Part shown: one piece after another, positions 38,562-46,682 of the stretch
Layout: each line of letters starts with the position of its first letter
Position numbering within the stretch: position 1 is the first letter of the stretch
Virus record (IMG/VR): IMGVR_UViG_3300042563_000777
Span: 1 to 57,073 of that record
Length of the DNA: 57,073 nucleotides
Direction: 5' to 3' (one strand)
Origin: a virus
Notes under the pieces: generated by a model
The model's database searches: none
Told to the model about the DNA's origin: nothing
What the model saw: the letters and a program-made list of their open reading frames with translations, nothing else
Translations under genes and position numbers: made by a program

Positions 38562-39558
38562 CTCTTAACGCTTCTAGTTTCTTCTTCATTAGATTTATTT
38601 TTATCTCGCCCGCAACCTTGTAGTGCAAGATTGTGGCTAACACATACAGTCGTCCATATTTCTTTACAGCATCTGCTACATCTTTGACGTCATCGCCCCA
38701 CGGAGGCAAACTAGCACTCCAGCCATTGGTTATTGCTGATTTGAGCATCTTGGCACCGGGGCGATCTCTGTCTGGTACTACTATAATTTCTTTTCCTAAT
38801 CCAGTCAATCTTGCAATCTGGGCATCGTTAGGCTCGTTCGTCATAATGGCTACGCCATCTATAGCTATAGCATCAAATTGTCCTTCTACGACTATGACGC
38901 ATTGACGATTCCACCCTTGACGATCCAAATTAAAAACATATCCACTTTGACTATCTGTCAAGTACTTAGGGTTGCCGGGATTGATTTTTCTGCCAGTGTA
39001 TCCTACTACCTTTCCATCTTGATAAAACGGTATTAGTACTCTATCTACATAGCCCGATGCAGGACTCCACATCCAATTGTACCAATCGAGCTCCATACCC
39101 CTACTTAAAATGTATTCTACTATCTTGCCAATGTCTTCTGCTACATCGGGCAAGTACCCGGTATTAATCCATTCCATTACAGACATTGTGCCATCGGGCA
39201 AGGGTTTTTCTAATAATACTAAATTTAGTGCTTTCTTAAGAACGGGCTGGTCATCTTTGATCTTGAGTGCCGCAAGATTAAGTTTACCTATGTCTATCTC
39301 ATTCATGCCTATCCATTGAAATAGGCTTTTGGTATTCTTGCTTAGAATTTTACCAGGAGTCCATCCTGCGGCAAATCCACAATTGAAACAATGATATACA
39401 AACCCGTCATTCTCTACTCTAATACCGCCACGCAGTTTTTCATCTTGACGTTCTCCTCTGTGATGACAGCAGGGAGCATTAAAACTGGTCCATCCACCGG
39501 ATGTAAGTTTCCTCTTAGAAGGCAGTAATGTCAGTAATGCAGATTGTATATCGTTCAC
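38554..39558 (-). CDS. 61: DNA primase, T4 gp61-like
   Basis: 334 aa (T4 gp61 342). Zinc-binding N-terminus with C30, C31/H32-H33 and C57-C60 (CFNC). TOPRIM core: VIVVEGQFDAIAID near residue 220 and VPDRDRPG near 258 for metal binding. Makes RNA primers for lagging-strand synthesis with gp41. Confidence 0.9.
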   Translation of the reverse strand: MNDIQSALLTLLPSKRKLTSGGWTSFNAPCCHHRGERQDEKLRGGIRVENDGFVYHCFNCGFAAGWTPGKILSKNTKSLFQWIGMNEIDIGKLNLAALKIKDDQPVLKKALNLVLLEKPLPDGTMSVMEWINTGYLPDVAEDIGKIVEYILSRGMELDWYNWMWSPASGYVDRVLIPFYQDGKVVGYTGRKINPGNPKYLTDSQSGYVFNLDRQGWNRQCVIVVEGQFDAIAIDGVAIMTNEPNDAQIARLTGLGKEIIVVPDRDRPGAKMLKSAITNGWSASLPPWGDDVKDVADAVKKYGRLYVLATILHYKVAGEIKINLMKKKLEALRDE

Positions 39559-39567
39559 ATATACAGT

Positions 39568-40404
39568 TTAGCTTCTGTAAAGTGCTTTGTCAAACGATCC
39601 GAAGAAACTAGGATTATCATTATTAGATTCTGCAGGTGCAGTTCCAGGAACATGTAGAATTCTAATATAGGTATAGACACCATTAAAGTTAATCGAATCT
39701 ATTCCGGTAAATCCAGTATAAGTCTTGGTAACGATGTTAGAATAATTTCCACTTGATCCCGGAGTGTTGTCCAGGGTTCCTTGAATGTATACGGTCCCCT
39801 TATATCCGGTCATGTACATGGCTAATGTGTGCAATGCGCTATTACCATTGTATTCTGGGTTAGCATAGATGTTTCCACTCTTATGCTCATACTTCTGTAT
39901 ATCGTCGTTGTATGTAATATTAAACGTGTTTATAGTGGTGCTGTCTTTGAGAACAGGAAATACTTCAGAACTTAGATGCAGGGTTCCTGCCATTCCGTAG
40001 TAAGTATTAGAATAAGTTGGGAGATAGGCTCCATCAGATTCTCTAAGTTTAATTGTATATTGATAACTGGTTCTATCTAAATCTAATGTATCACTCTCAT
40101 TAAGAGTTAGTATAGCTAATCCCTTGGTTGAAGTAGTTGCTACATCTAGTACTTCGATTTGTTTTTCAACTATTAATCTCTGATTGATAGCATCAAACAT
40201 ACTGAATACAAATGTTTGCGTGTTGTAGATTCTAACATTTTTTTGGTCGCTATTTTTAAACTGAATTCTAACTTGATTTTTGATACCTTTTTGTATCTTT
40301 AGGTCTCGCTGGTACATAACCTGGTTTACTCCTCTTACAGTAGCGTCCAAATCTAATGTTACATCGAGTTTGTAATTATATAAATAGACTGGTAAATTTT
40401 GCAT
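39568..40404 (-). CDS. Probable virion or baseplate structural protein
   Basis: 278 aa. N-terminal half (YNYKLDVTLDLDATVRGVNQ, RIQFKNSDQKNVRIYNTQTF) resembles BppU-like baseplate domains; the rest is beta-rich with Thr/Asn. T4-like phages of aquatic hosts carry similar proteins. AATAAATA upstream suggests late expression. Its stop is 10 nt upstream of primase. Confidence 0.55.
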   Translation of the reverse strand: MQNLPVYLYNYKLDVTLDLDATVRGVNQVMYQRDLKIQKGIKNQVRIQFKNSDQKNVRIYNTQTFVFSMFDAINQRLIVEKQIEVLDVATTSTKGLAILTLNESDTLDLDRTSYQYTIKLRESDGAYLPTYSNTYYGMAGTLHLSSEVFPVLKDSTTINTFNITYNDDIQKYEHKSGNIYANPEYNGNSALHTLAMYMTGYKGTVYIQGTLDNTPGSSGNYSNIVTKTYTGFTGIDSINFNGVYTYIRILHVPGTAPAESNNDNPSFFGSFDKALYRS

Positions 40405-40408
40405 AAAG

Positions 40409-40416
40409 TATTTATT
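40409..40416 (-). promoter_or_regulatory. Late-type AATAAATA element
   Basis: Minus strand, 4 nt before the ATG at 40404 of a structural gene. Very short distance, so a leaderless transcript would result if it works as a -10. Confidence 0.35.
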
Positions 40417-40424
40417 TTAAACTA

Positions 40425-40793
40425 ATGAGAGACCAGTTCCAAGAAAACTTTCCGTTCATAACCTGCTTAAAATCCAATGATAAGGAATATGTAGGTATTG
40501 TTATTAACTTTGATGATTATGTTGCTAGCATCTACGATCTATCTATGATCGTAGGAGTCGAGGAACGACAGATTTTCCTAGAAATGGGTGAAGTCTGGTG
40601 GTGGGAAAGTAACAGAAAAATACCCATAAACATTTTTCTTAAAAAAGAAATGCATGTATTCCGACCCTTTATAAAAACTTTTAATGTAAAAGACATAGAG
40701 TTAGTATTTGGTCCTAGTGTTAATCTAAGCGAAATTGCTGAAAAGAGAGTAAAACGTAAATCTATTCAGCTAATAAGGAATGCGAGGAAGTAA
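40425..40793 (+). CDS. Conserved phage protein of unknown function
   Basis: 122 aa, starts MRDQFQENFPFITCLKSNDK. GEVWWWESNRKIPINIFLK is a recognisable pattern from T4-like cyanophages. Overlaps the 3' end of the DnaE-like gene on the other strand by 32 nt. Starts 21 nt from the divergent structural gene. Confidence 0.65.
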   Translation: MRDQFQENFPFITCLKSNDKEYVGIVINFDDYVASIYDLSMIVGVEERQIFLEMGEVWWWESNRKIPINIFLKKEMHVFRPFIKTFNVKDIELVFGPSVNLSEIAEKRVKRKSIQLIRNARK

Positions 40794-41352
40794 GACCTTC
40801 GCAAATTAAGTTCATTTGAACTACAATAGCTGCCGCATATGCTATAGCGTGAGCTTTTTTAAAATAATACTCATTACCCGCAGGCTTTTGCCAAATTTCT
40901 GCGTTTACAGTATTCCAGTCTTGTCCAATTAGATAGCGTTTTGCCGGTCTAATCATAGCTAATACCGCAGCCAATTGACTTATGCTATTTGGCAACATCT
41001 GTCTTAGAATTGATCCGTGACCGTTCACATGGAACAACATATTAGTGAAATCGTCCTGTTGTAAAAGATCCCATAGTGGTTCTTGATTTAATAATTTTAA
41101 GAGATGTTCTTCATCTCGTACATCTTTGTAAATTCCAACATTTAATAGGTCAATCTTAAAATACCCGCGGTTTTCAGCTTCTTTATAGTCAAAGCTAGCA
41201 GTATCAGTTATGGAATTGTACGGGATAGAATGACAATATACGCCAGTATTGTGCTTTTTAAAAGTTCCATTATCTTTAATAGCCGCTGGTACATGCTCGA
41301 TAATTTTGAGAATTTTTGTTCTATCAGCAAAGTCGATATCAATATCCGGCAT
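40762..41352 (-). CDS. Miniature DnaE (DNA polymerase III alpha)-like protein
   Basis: 196 aa. Starts MPDIDIDFADR, the DnaE palm motif with two catalytic Asp (D5, D7). KKHNTGVYCH resembles the HPGG segment, GYFKIDLLNVG matches the third catalytic Asp region (K-x-D-x-L-G; D68 here), then LLQQDDFTNMLFHVNGHGS and IRPAKR follow the finger region, and FKKAHAIAYAAAIVVQMNLI the end of the fingers. So it keeps the order of a replicative polymerase core but is about one sixth of the full length (about 1,100 aa) with no PHP domain. T4-like phages use a family B polymerase, so this is foreign. It overlaps the kinase gene by 14 nt. Activity unknown. Confidence 0.7.
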   Translation of the reverse strand: MPDIDIDFADRTKILKIIEHVPAAIKDNGTFKKHNTGVYCHSIPYNSITDTASFDYKEAENRGYFKIDLLNVGIYKDVRDEEHLLKLLNQEPLWDLLQQDDFTNMLFHVNGHGSILRQMLPNSISQLAAVLAMIRPAKRYLIGQDWNTVNAEIWQKPAGNEYYFKKAHAIAYAAAIVVQMNLICEGLTSSHSLLAE

Positions 41353-42106
41353 TTCTAATCTCGTCGTATGATGGTGCGTAATTTCCTAAATGTTGTACAG
41401 TTAATCCTGCGGCAACGTTAGCAAACATTATAGCTTTCTTTATATCATTTGTATATAGGTATTGAGTGGTTAGTGCCGCCAAAAAAGTATCACCACATCC
41501 ACAAACATCACTTACTTCTACTTGTTTACTTGGATGCACTTCGTCCCATAGTCTAGCACCTTTGCTACCTAATGTAACAATTAACCCAGCACACTCGCTT
41601 GTTAATCTGCTATACTCTAGTTCATTAATCTTAACCCATGCACCTTGAAAACGTTCTAAGTCAGTCTTTTTAGTGTCTATGAACACTGGTATGCTCAAAG
41701 CAACGAGTTCTTCGATTAATTCGTAGCTAACTGTACCTTTGTTGTAGTCACTGATCACAACTGCGTCGTAAATCGCAGGAATAGCCGAAGCAAATTCAAT
41801 AGGATTAGATTTAACATCATTGTCAATTCTTACAATGTGTTGTTTACTTTTGGAATCGATTAATCTGGTCTTAACACTTGTTTCTCCGCATAGGTATGTA
41901 ACTTCACAGCCCAGTGCTTCAAGATTGAGTTTGACATTACGAGCCATGCCTGCTCTTTCTTCCTTAGAGCTATATTTGAATACAGGAACAGGTGCCTCGG
42001 GACTTATTCTGTCAACAGTTCCAAACTGATAAACATCTAAGCAATCATCCCCGATTAATAATATTCTGAATGGTGTTGGTAGTTGAGTATTCGCCGACTC
42101 TGTCAT
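41339..42106 (-). CDS. HldA-like heptose kinase (PfkB family)
   Basis: 255 aa. ILLIGDDCLDVYQFGTVDRI, ISPEAPVPVF and SDVCGCGDTFLAAL (catalytic Asp in GxGD) match the kinase half of HldE, which makes heptose bisphosphate from D-glycero-D-manno-heptose 7-phosphate. In E. coli this is fused to the adenylyltransferase; here it is a separate gene. Start at 42106 gives a 62-nt overlap with the upstream gene, since no closer start exists. Confidence 0.75.
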   Translation of the reverse strand: MTESANTQLPTPFRILLIGDDCLDVYQFGTVDRISPEAPVPVFKYSSKEERAGMARNVKLNLEALGCEVTYLCGETSVKTRLIDSKSKQHIVRIDNDVKSNPIEFASAIPAIYDAVVISDYNKGTVSYELIEELVALSIPVFIDTKKTDLERFQGAWVKINELEYSRLTSECAGLIVTLGSKGARLWDEVHPSKQVEVSDVCGCGDTFLAALTTQYLYTNDIKKAIMFANVAAGLTVQHLGNYAPSYDEIRNAGY

Positions 42107-42449
42107 AATAGATCACTTCTTTACAATATTCTTCTGCTGTGCTAGGTCTATCTTTTTTCCAGTCGCTGCCTTTTACATACACGTCTGGTTTCCAGCTTTT
42201 CATTATTTCTATAAGTTGTTCTTTGCTGTCAAAAAACAATACACTGTCAACTGCTTTTAAATTTTCTAAATGAAATTTACGATCTTCTTGGTTGTTAATA
42301 GGACGATCATCACCTTTTAACTCTTGCACTCTACGATCAGTATCAATCACAACCAGTACCGCATCTCCTTTGCTTTTAGCAAAGTTGAGCATTTCAATAT
42401 GACCTCGATGCAGAATATCAAATGTTCCGTTAACCATTACTCGGGTCAT
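42045..42449 (-). CDS. HldC-like heptose-1-phosphate adenylyltransferase
   Basis: 134 aa. VNGTFDILHRGHIEML (residues 6-21) with HxGH and VKGSDWKKDRP match the nucleotidyltransferase half of HldE (cytidylyltransferase fold). Would link AMP from ATP to heptose 1-phosphate. It overlaps the epimerase by 20 nt and the kinase by 62 nt. Confidence 0.8.
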   Translation of the reverse strand: MTRVMVNGTFDILHRGHIEMLNFAKSKGDAVLVVIDTDRRVQELKGDDRPINNQEDRKFHLENLKAVDSVLFFDSKEQLIEIMKSWKPDVYVKGSDWKKDRPSTAEEYCKEVIYYDRVGEYSTTNTIQNIINRG

Positions 42450-43218
42450 AATACTTTCTTAGGTTAGTTACATCAGCACATGTGTATGTTTGATAATGTG
42501 CTTTAACATTATCAGGCATAGGAATATATTCAACTCTACATTTCATTCCTTCTGCAATTGTTCGAGCAACGTTATCAAACGATGTAGCGCGACCTGTACC
42601 GGCATTCCAAATACCAGATTCAGTTACGTTAAAAAACTTTTTATGAATACTAACTACTTCATGTACAGAAATAAAATCACGTTTGTAATTCTCAGAATTT
42701 TCAAATAGCTTGATAACTCCGGTAGCTTCTGCCTGCTTGGTAAACTTATGATGAGGGCTAGACTGATCACCTTTATGATCTTCATGAGGTCCATACACGT
42801 TGAAATACCTAAATCCCTGGACTGTTATGTTAGACCATTTTTCTCTAAATCCACTTACATATCTTTCAAAAAGATATTTGCTCCATGCATATGGACTTAG
42901 CAAATGAACAGGTGCATTTTCGTTAAATTCTTTTCCTAGTCCATATACGCTTGCAGAACTTGCATATTGCAAATTTACATTGTTTGCCTGACATTGATTG
43001 ATAACAAGTCTACTAAAATCATAATTCTGATCTAGCATCTTGTCTACATCCATTTCAGTAGTAGACGAATTTGCTCCTAAATGTATGCACCAGTCTAAGC
43101 CTCTAAAATCTGGAAGTTCTTCTCCCCATTCAAAAAGAGACAGTTCGTGTTCGTCATTTAGTGCATTGACCATATTTTGACCAATAAAACCTTTATACCC
43201 TGTAATCAAAATTTTCAT
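42430..43218 (-). CDS. hldD: HldD-like ADP-heptose epimerase (SDR)
   Basis: 262 aa. GYKGFIG (7-13) binds NAD(P); SSASVYGLG and SPYAWSKYLFE carry the Ser and the Y-x-x-x-K pair; NVYGPHEDHKG and AGTGRATSF follow the HldD pattern. Converts ADP-D-glycero to ADP-L-glycero-D-manno-heptose. E. coli HldD is 310 aa, so it is somewhat short. Upstream of it lies a cupin gene. Confidence 0.8.
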   Translation of the reverse strand: MKILITGYKGFIGQNMVNALNDEHELSLFEWGEELPDFRGLDWCIHLGANSSTTEMDVDKMLDQNYDFSRLVINQCQANNVNLQYASSASVYGLGKEFNENAPVHLLSPYAWSKYLFERYVSGFREKWSNITVQGFRYFNVYGPHEDHKGDQSSPHHKFTKQAEATGVIKLFENSENYKRDFISVHEVVSIHKKFFNVTESGIWNAGTGRATSFDNVARTIAEGMKCRVEYIPMPDNVKAHYQTYTCADVTNLRKYYDPSNG

Positions 43219-43571
43219 TTCTGACTGTCTCCTTTAGCAACTCGATAATTGTCTTCGACACTGTCCGGTGTGCTAACTTCGATAATGGTCCCTTCTTCGA
43301 GACAAATCAGTTGATGTGGTACCAGTGGATTATTATGCCACACAGAGCCTGGTTTTAATACTTCTAAATATTCATCCGCTGTCTTCGTATCAATAAATCT
43401 AACTTGAAATTCACCGCTTAACACATACCAGGTTTCTTCCTTTACAGAATGGAAATGCATACTAAATCTAGCACCGGTATTAAACTTTAGTAATTTTCCG
43501 CAATACTTGTCGTTTGTTGCCCAAATTAATTCGTGACCCCAACCTTTTTCTACAAAACCTTCTAATCTCAT
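43215..43571 (-). CDS. Cupin, sugar-phosphate-isomerase type
   Basis: 118 aa. One cupin barrel: WGHELIWATNDKYCGKLLKF, MHFHSVKEETWYVLSGEFQV, and VPHQL. The metal ligands His, His, Glu (HFH, E) and the later His are present. Similar to the C-terminal cupin of mannose-6-phosphate isomerase. Linked to the heptose genes by ATGA overlap. Substrate unknown. Confidence 0.7.
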   Translation of the reverse strand: MRLEGFVEKGWGHELIWATNDKYCGKLLKFNTGARFSMHFHSVKEETWYVLSGEFQVRFIDTKTADEYLEVLKPGSVWHNNPLVPHQLICLEEGTIIEVSTPDSVEDNYRVAKGDSQK

Positions 43572-43951
43572 AATTCTCCACTTTCAGCCAGTTTTAACAT
43601 TAGGCTATATTGTTCGTATGCTTTTTTTACTGCTGGATATTTGTCCCGCAGTGCTCTCTCTCGTTCTTTCTGCTCCATTAGTGTTTCAAACATTCTGTAA
43701 TGCCCTTGCTTCTTCATGTTGTTAAACACCTCGGATTCGAAGTCTGCAATTCTTTCTAATTCACTTTCAGCAATTTCCACAGTATACAACGGTTCGCTAT
43801 CATATATAACATCTTCATAAACTCGATTAAAATCCATAGGATCTCTAAAGTAATTTAAATTGACTTTGCTGTACCGATGTGCCCGCTTGTTTGTATCAAG
43901 TACACGAATACTGTGATGTTGGCAAAATTGTTTTATATTTTCTGTAGTCAT
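43568..43951 (-). CDS. Conserved phage protein of unknown function
   Basis: 127 aa. Helical and charged: SKVNLNYFRDPMDFNRVYED, then NMKKQGHYRMFETLMEQKER. A start at 43951 (MTTENIKQF) is chosen since it overlaps the upstream stop (TAATG). Pattern recalled from T4-like phages. Confidence 0.6.
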   Translation of the reverse strand: MTTENIKQFCQHHSIRVLDTNKRAHRYSKVNLNYFRDPMDFNRVYEDVIYDSEPLYTVEIAESELERIADFESEVFNNMKKQGHYRMFETLMEQKERERALRDKYPAVKKAYEQYSLMLKLAESGEL

Positions 43952-44151
43952 TATTCTATCAGCATTAACATAGCCATTGTGGCTTTCTTGTCGTCCTCTA
44001 AGCAAAGTAAAATTTCAGCGCCGCCACGAAGCGGCATAATGCGCCAACCTTCTCCACCTATTCTATCGTGAATATAATAGAGACGAGGCCCAACGTGCTT
44101 CATGCACCAAGCCTCTGCTTTACCTACGCTAGGAACTTTAAACTCAATCAT
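43951..44151 (-). CDS. Small protein, array member 1
   Basis: 66 aa, starts MIEFKVPSVGKAEAWCMKHV. The C-terminus (CLEDDKKATMAMLML) fits the motif F-x-D-x-K-D-x-T-x-F-x-L-R-W of the genes upstream, less well conserved. Role unknown. Confidence 0.55.
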   Translation of the reverse strand: MIEFKVPSVGKAEAWCMKHVGPRLYYIHDRIGGEGWRIMPLRGGAEILLCLEDDKKATMAMLMLIE

Positions 44152-44171
44152 GTTCTATAGTATATATCACT

Positions 44172-44408
44172 TTATGTGCCCCACCTCAACAAAAACATAG
44201 TTAAGTCTTTAGAATCTTTAAATGCAAAAGTAGTGTTGCCAAACATGCTGTGCATAACCCAAATCTTACCATTCATGCCTTCCCAAGTTTTAGGAGTTTG
44301 GTAGGACCACCCACCGGTTCCTATATGTTCGTGGCACCATTGTTCCATGTCTGGATGTTGCCAATAACGTTCTTTACCAAATGTAATCCAGCTAGCAGTA
44401 TCACTCAT
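44172..44408 (-). CDS. Small protein, array member 2
   Basis: 78 aa. C-terminus FKDSKDLTMFLLRWG; N-terminal part contains a Trp-Cys pair (EQWCHEHIG). Start at 44408 overlaps the upstream stop exactly as in the next pair. Confidence 0.6.
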   Translation of the reverse strand: MSDTASWITFGKERYWQHPDMEQWCHEHIGTGGWSYQTPKTWEGMNGKIWVMHSMFGNTTFAFKDSKDLTMFLLRWGT

Positions 44409-44680
44409 GACCACCTCAGAATGAATAAGGTCAAATCCTTTTCATCTTTAAAATAAAATTTGTCTTTCTTTTCAAACCAACGACTGCCACTATTTCCAAA
44501 TCGTTCTCTGCACCAAGTCTGTGCCTGTTCATTTAGATCCAAGGGAGTGCTTTCTGTTCGAGCCATTTCAATCCAGGTATATTTCATACCCCATCCGCCA
44601 GCTTCTCCCGTTTTCATAGGTCGCAGTTCGTGTTCTGAACCGATGTTCAAGCCGCCGACAATAGAACTAATACTGGTCAT
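44405..44680 (-). CDS. Small protein, array member 3
   Basis: 91 aa. C-terminus FKDEKDLTLFILRWS; QTWCRERFGNSG mirrors QWCHEHIGTGG of member 2. Junctions with both neighbours use the same GGTGGTCATGA overlap, suggesting duplication. Confidence 0.6.
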   Translation of the reverse strand: MTSISSIVGGLNIGSEHELRPMKTGEAGGWGMKYTWIEMARTESTPLDLNEQAQTWCRERFGNSGSRWFEKKDKFYFKDEKDLTLFILRWS

Positions 44681-44877
44681 GACCACCTCAACATAAACAT
44701 AGTAAGATCTCGATCTTGTTTAAAATAATATTCAATAGAAGTACTGTGATGAACTACATTCCATTTACCTTTGAATTTGCCCAAGGTCTTTCCTAACCAT
44801 TCATCAACTTCTCTGGTACTGTGCAAAAGATTAACTTTGGTCTTATATGGCCATAATTCTTTTTTAAGTCGTCTCAT
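44677..44877 (-). CDS. Small protein, array member 4
   Basis: 66 aa, starts MRRLKKELWPYKTKVNLLHS. C-terminus FKQDRDLTMFMLRWS, same motif and the same stop junction as member 3. Confidence 0.6.
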   Translation of the reverse strand: MRRLKKELWPYKTKVNLLHSTREVDEWLGKTLGKFKGKWNVVHHSTSIEYYFKQDRDLTMFMLRWS

Positions 44878-45224
44878 GTTAGTGCTTTCACAATTTCATA
44901 TTGACGCAGTGCTTCTTGGACATTGTTCCAAGCGATAGCCAATGCTGGATTAGACTTTGGTGCTTTTCTATATCTCACAGGAGGATCACTATCGACCCAC
45001 TGCTCTGGATTATCTTTGGTCCAGTAATAGACATTAGCCCAATGACTATGACAGGTGCTGTCAGTACGCCATTCTCCCTTGCCGTTCATGCCTCCAGTAT
45101 GATTCCAATAAAAGTAATCTACACCACAAGTATCGTCAGCTAGGGTTACGGTCCTGAAGCCCATATAATAGCCGCTTTTATCAGGCTGCTGATCTGCTGT
45201 ATGGTGCCATATGGAAGTCTTCAT
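44874..45224 (-). CDS. DUF551-like protein
   Basis: 116 aa. WHHTADQQPDKSGYYMGF and WRTDSTCHSHWANVYYWTKD, then PEQWVDSDPP, resemble the W-x-x-P...V-x-x-W pattern of DUF551 phage proteins. Placed inside the small-protein array; overlaps both neighbours. Confidence 0.5.
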   Translation of the reverse strand: MKTSIWHHTADQQPDKSGYYMGFRTVTLADDTCGVDYFYWNHTGGMNGKGEWRTDSTCHSHWANVYYWTKDNPEQWVDSDPPVRYRKAPKSNPALAIAWNNVQEALRQYEIVKALT

Positions 45225-45489
45225 AGTCTAAAAAAGATGTTGGAGTTTCTGATAGAAGGAGTGCGTCCCCGTACTTTAATTTTAACATCATTTCCTGTTT
45301 TTCGCAAGTGGTTGTTATCTTGATGTAGGGATTTTCGTTTTGATATCGCCAGCGTGTTCCATTTGAAGTTTCAAAATCTTGCCATTCGGGCATAACGACT
45401 TCCACTTCGCAACCCAACCCAAATAGGAATGTTGCATCAATTTCTGTAGCATCGGGCTTACTCAGTGTCCAAAGTGTTTTAGTAATCAT
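45181..45489 (-). CDS. Small protein, possible diverged array member
   Basis: 102 aa. Contains KQEMMLKLKYGD, a weak relation to the array's C-terminal motif, then an extra tail. Overlaps the DUF551-like gene by 44 nt and the gene upstream by 4 nt. Confidence 0.5.
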   Translation of the reverse strand: MITKTLWTLSKPDATEIDATFLFGLGCEVEVVMPEWQDFETSNGTRWRYQNENPYIKITTTCEKQEMMLKLKYGDALLLSETPTSFLDYEDFHMAPYSRSAA

Positions 45490-45737
45490 ACTCCGTTGCC
45501 GCTCCCAAACTTTAATGCAAACATAGTTGAATATTTCTCACCCTTGTTCATAAACTTAAATGTTACATATTCATCGGCTTGAAATACTGCCCATTCAAAA
45601 TCTAGTCCCATAATCAATCCCTGATCCTTACACCATTCTGCTAACTGGATAGCGTGGTTACTAGCGTGGTGTAGTTTCATAAAATTAAGATGTCTGTATT
45701 GAACTATAGTGTCGAACGGTATTCGAATTTCAATCAT
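45486..45737 (-). CDS. Small protein, array member with FALKFGS end
   Basis: 83 aa, starts MIEIRIPFDTIVQYRHLNFM; AIQLAEWCKDQG and FKFMNKGEKYSTMFALKFGS recall the Trp-Cys and C-terminal motifs of the array. Unknown role. Confidence 0.55.
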   Translation of the reverse strand: MIEIRIPFDTIVQYRHLNFMKLHHASNHAIQLAEWCKDQGLIMGLDFEWAVFQADEYVTFKFMNKGEKYSTMFALKFGSGNGV

Positions 45738-46011
45738 CGTTCATAATTTCTTCTATATACGGACTTTCGTTAGGAAAATAATGCACATGATATTCTCGCT
45801 GATTAAATCTGTAGACTTCAGATATACTATGTTGATTGTTACTAAACTCGTCGGGCTCATCTTGCATCTGTATCATCAACCAAACATTTTCTTTTTCTTG
45901 ACCTTCTAATGTTCGACGAGGAGGGCCCATGACCTTACGAAGAAATGTTTTTAATTCTTCTTGGGACATGTTGTTAATAAAGGCTGTCATTTTATCCCAG
46001 TCTCGTTGCAC
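45730..46011 (-). CDS. Small acidic phage protein
   Basis: 93 aa, starts MQRDWDKMTAFINNMSQEEL. No known domain. Overlaps the zinc-finger gene by 25 nt. Confidence 0.55.
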   Translation of the reverse strand: MQRDWDKMTAFINNMSQEELKTFLRKVMGPPRRTLEGQEKENVWLMIQMQDEPDEFSNNQHSISEVYRFNQREYHVHYFPNESPYIEEIMNDD

Positions 46012-46682
46012 AGTTCTTGAATCATCAAGATATCTGCAGGACTATCTTTAAATTTCTTCATCCAGAATTTAACATCAAATACAGGTGTAATCATGCTCAA
46101 CTGTTCGTCACTCATCTTACTAACCATGGTCTTACCCGATGTACAATTTAGGATAAGCCACGGACTAACGCGACCATTTAGCATGTCATGCACTGCTTTG
46201 TTCAAACTGACATAATCAAAGTATTGTGCAAAATTTGCACTATGCTCGTCTCCCCAATCCATCATTGTTTGCAATGTTCTCTGCACTGCTGCTTCGACTG
46301 GTTCTACTTTGAGCATGTCAAATAGGTACTGTTCATACAGTTCATCCCTGCACCAGTGGTCTAATTTGACACCACTTTTAATCACATAGTCAATGAACTT
46401 TTGAGGATAGATAGGATTGACGTTATTGACAAAACTGCCAAACTTTACAAAGGCATTATAGTAAGCACTGGTACAAAAATGTTCATAGGTCTTGCCTTTT
46501 TTATCATTTTGTGTAAGTTGATAAAAACGAACATAGGCCATATAACCTGCTTGAACACGCTTCTCATCTTTCTGCAGAGCACGCCTTTTTTGTTCACACA
46601 TGTGCGCTACTAGAGTCTTTTCTTTCATAAAACTCTTACCGCAATGTACACAATTAAAAGGTTGATCTGCCAATGCTATCAT
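45987..46682 (-). CDS. Zinc-finger protein conserved in T4-like phages
   Basis: 231 aa. N-terminal C2H2/C2HC-type finger FNCVHCGKSFMKEKTLVAHM with C11, C14 and H27 plus Cys at 29. The rest is helical: AYVRFYQLTQNDKKGKTYEH, KFGSFVNNVNPIYPQKFIDY. I recall the pattern from cyanophages and pelagiphages. May bind nucleic acids; role not known. Overlaps the gp62-like gene's stop. Confidence 0.65.
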   Translation of the reverse strand: MIALADQPFNCVHCGKSFMKEKTLVAHMCEQKRRALQKDEKRVQAGYMAYVRFYQLTQNDKKGKTYEHFCTSAYYNAFVKFGSFVNNVNPIYPQKFIDYVIKSGVKLDHWCRDELYEQYLFDMLKVEPVEAAVQRTLQTMMDWGDEHSANFAQYFDYVSLNKAVHDMLNGRVSPWLILNCTSGKTMVSKMSDEQLSMITPVFDVKFWMKKFKDSPADILMIQELCNETGIK

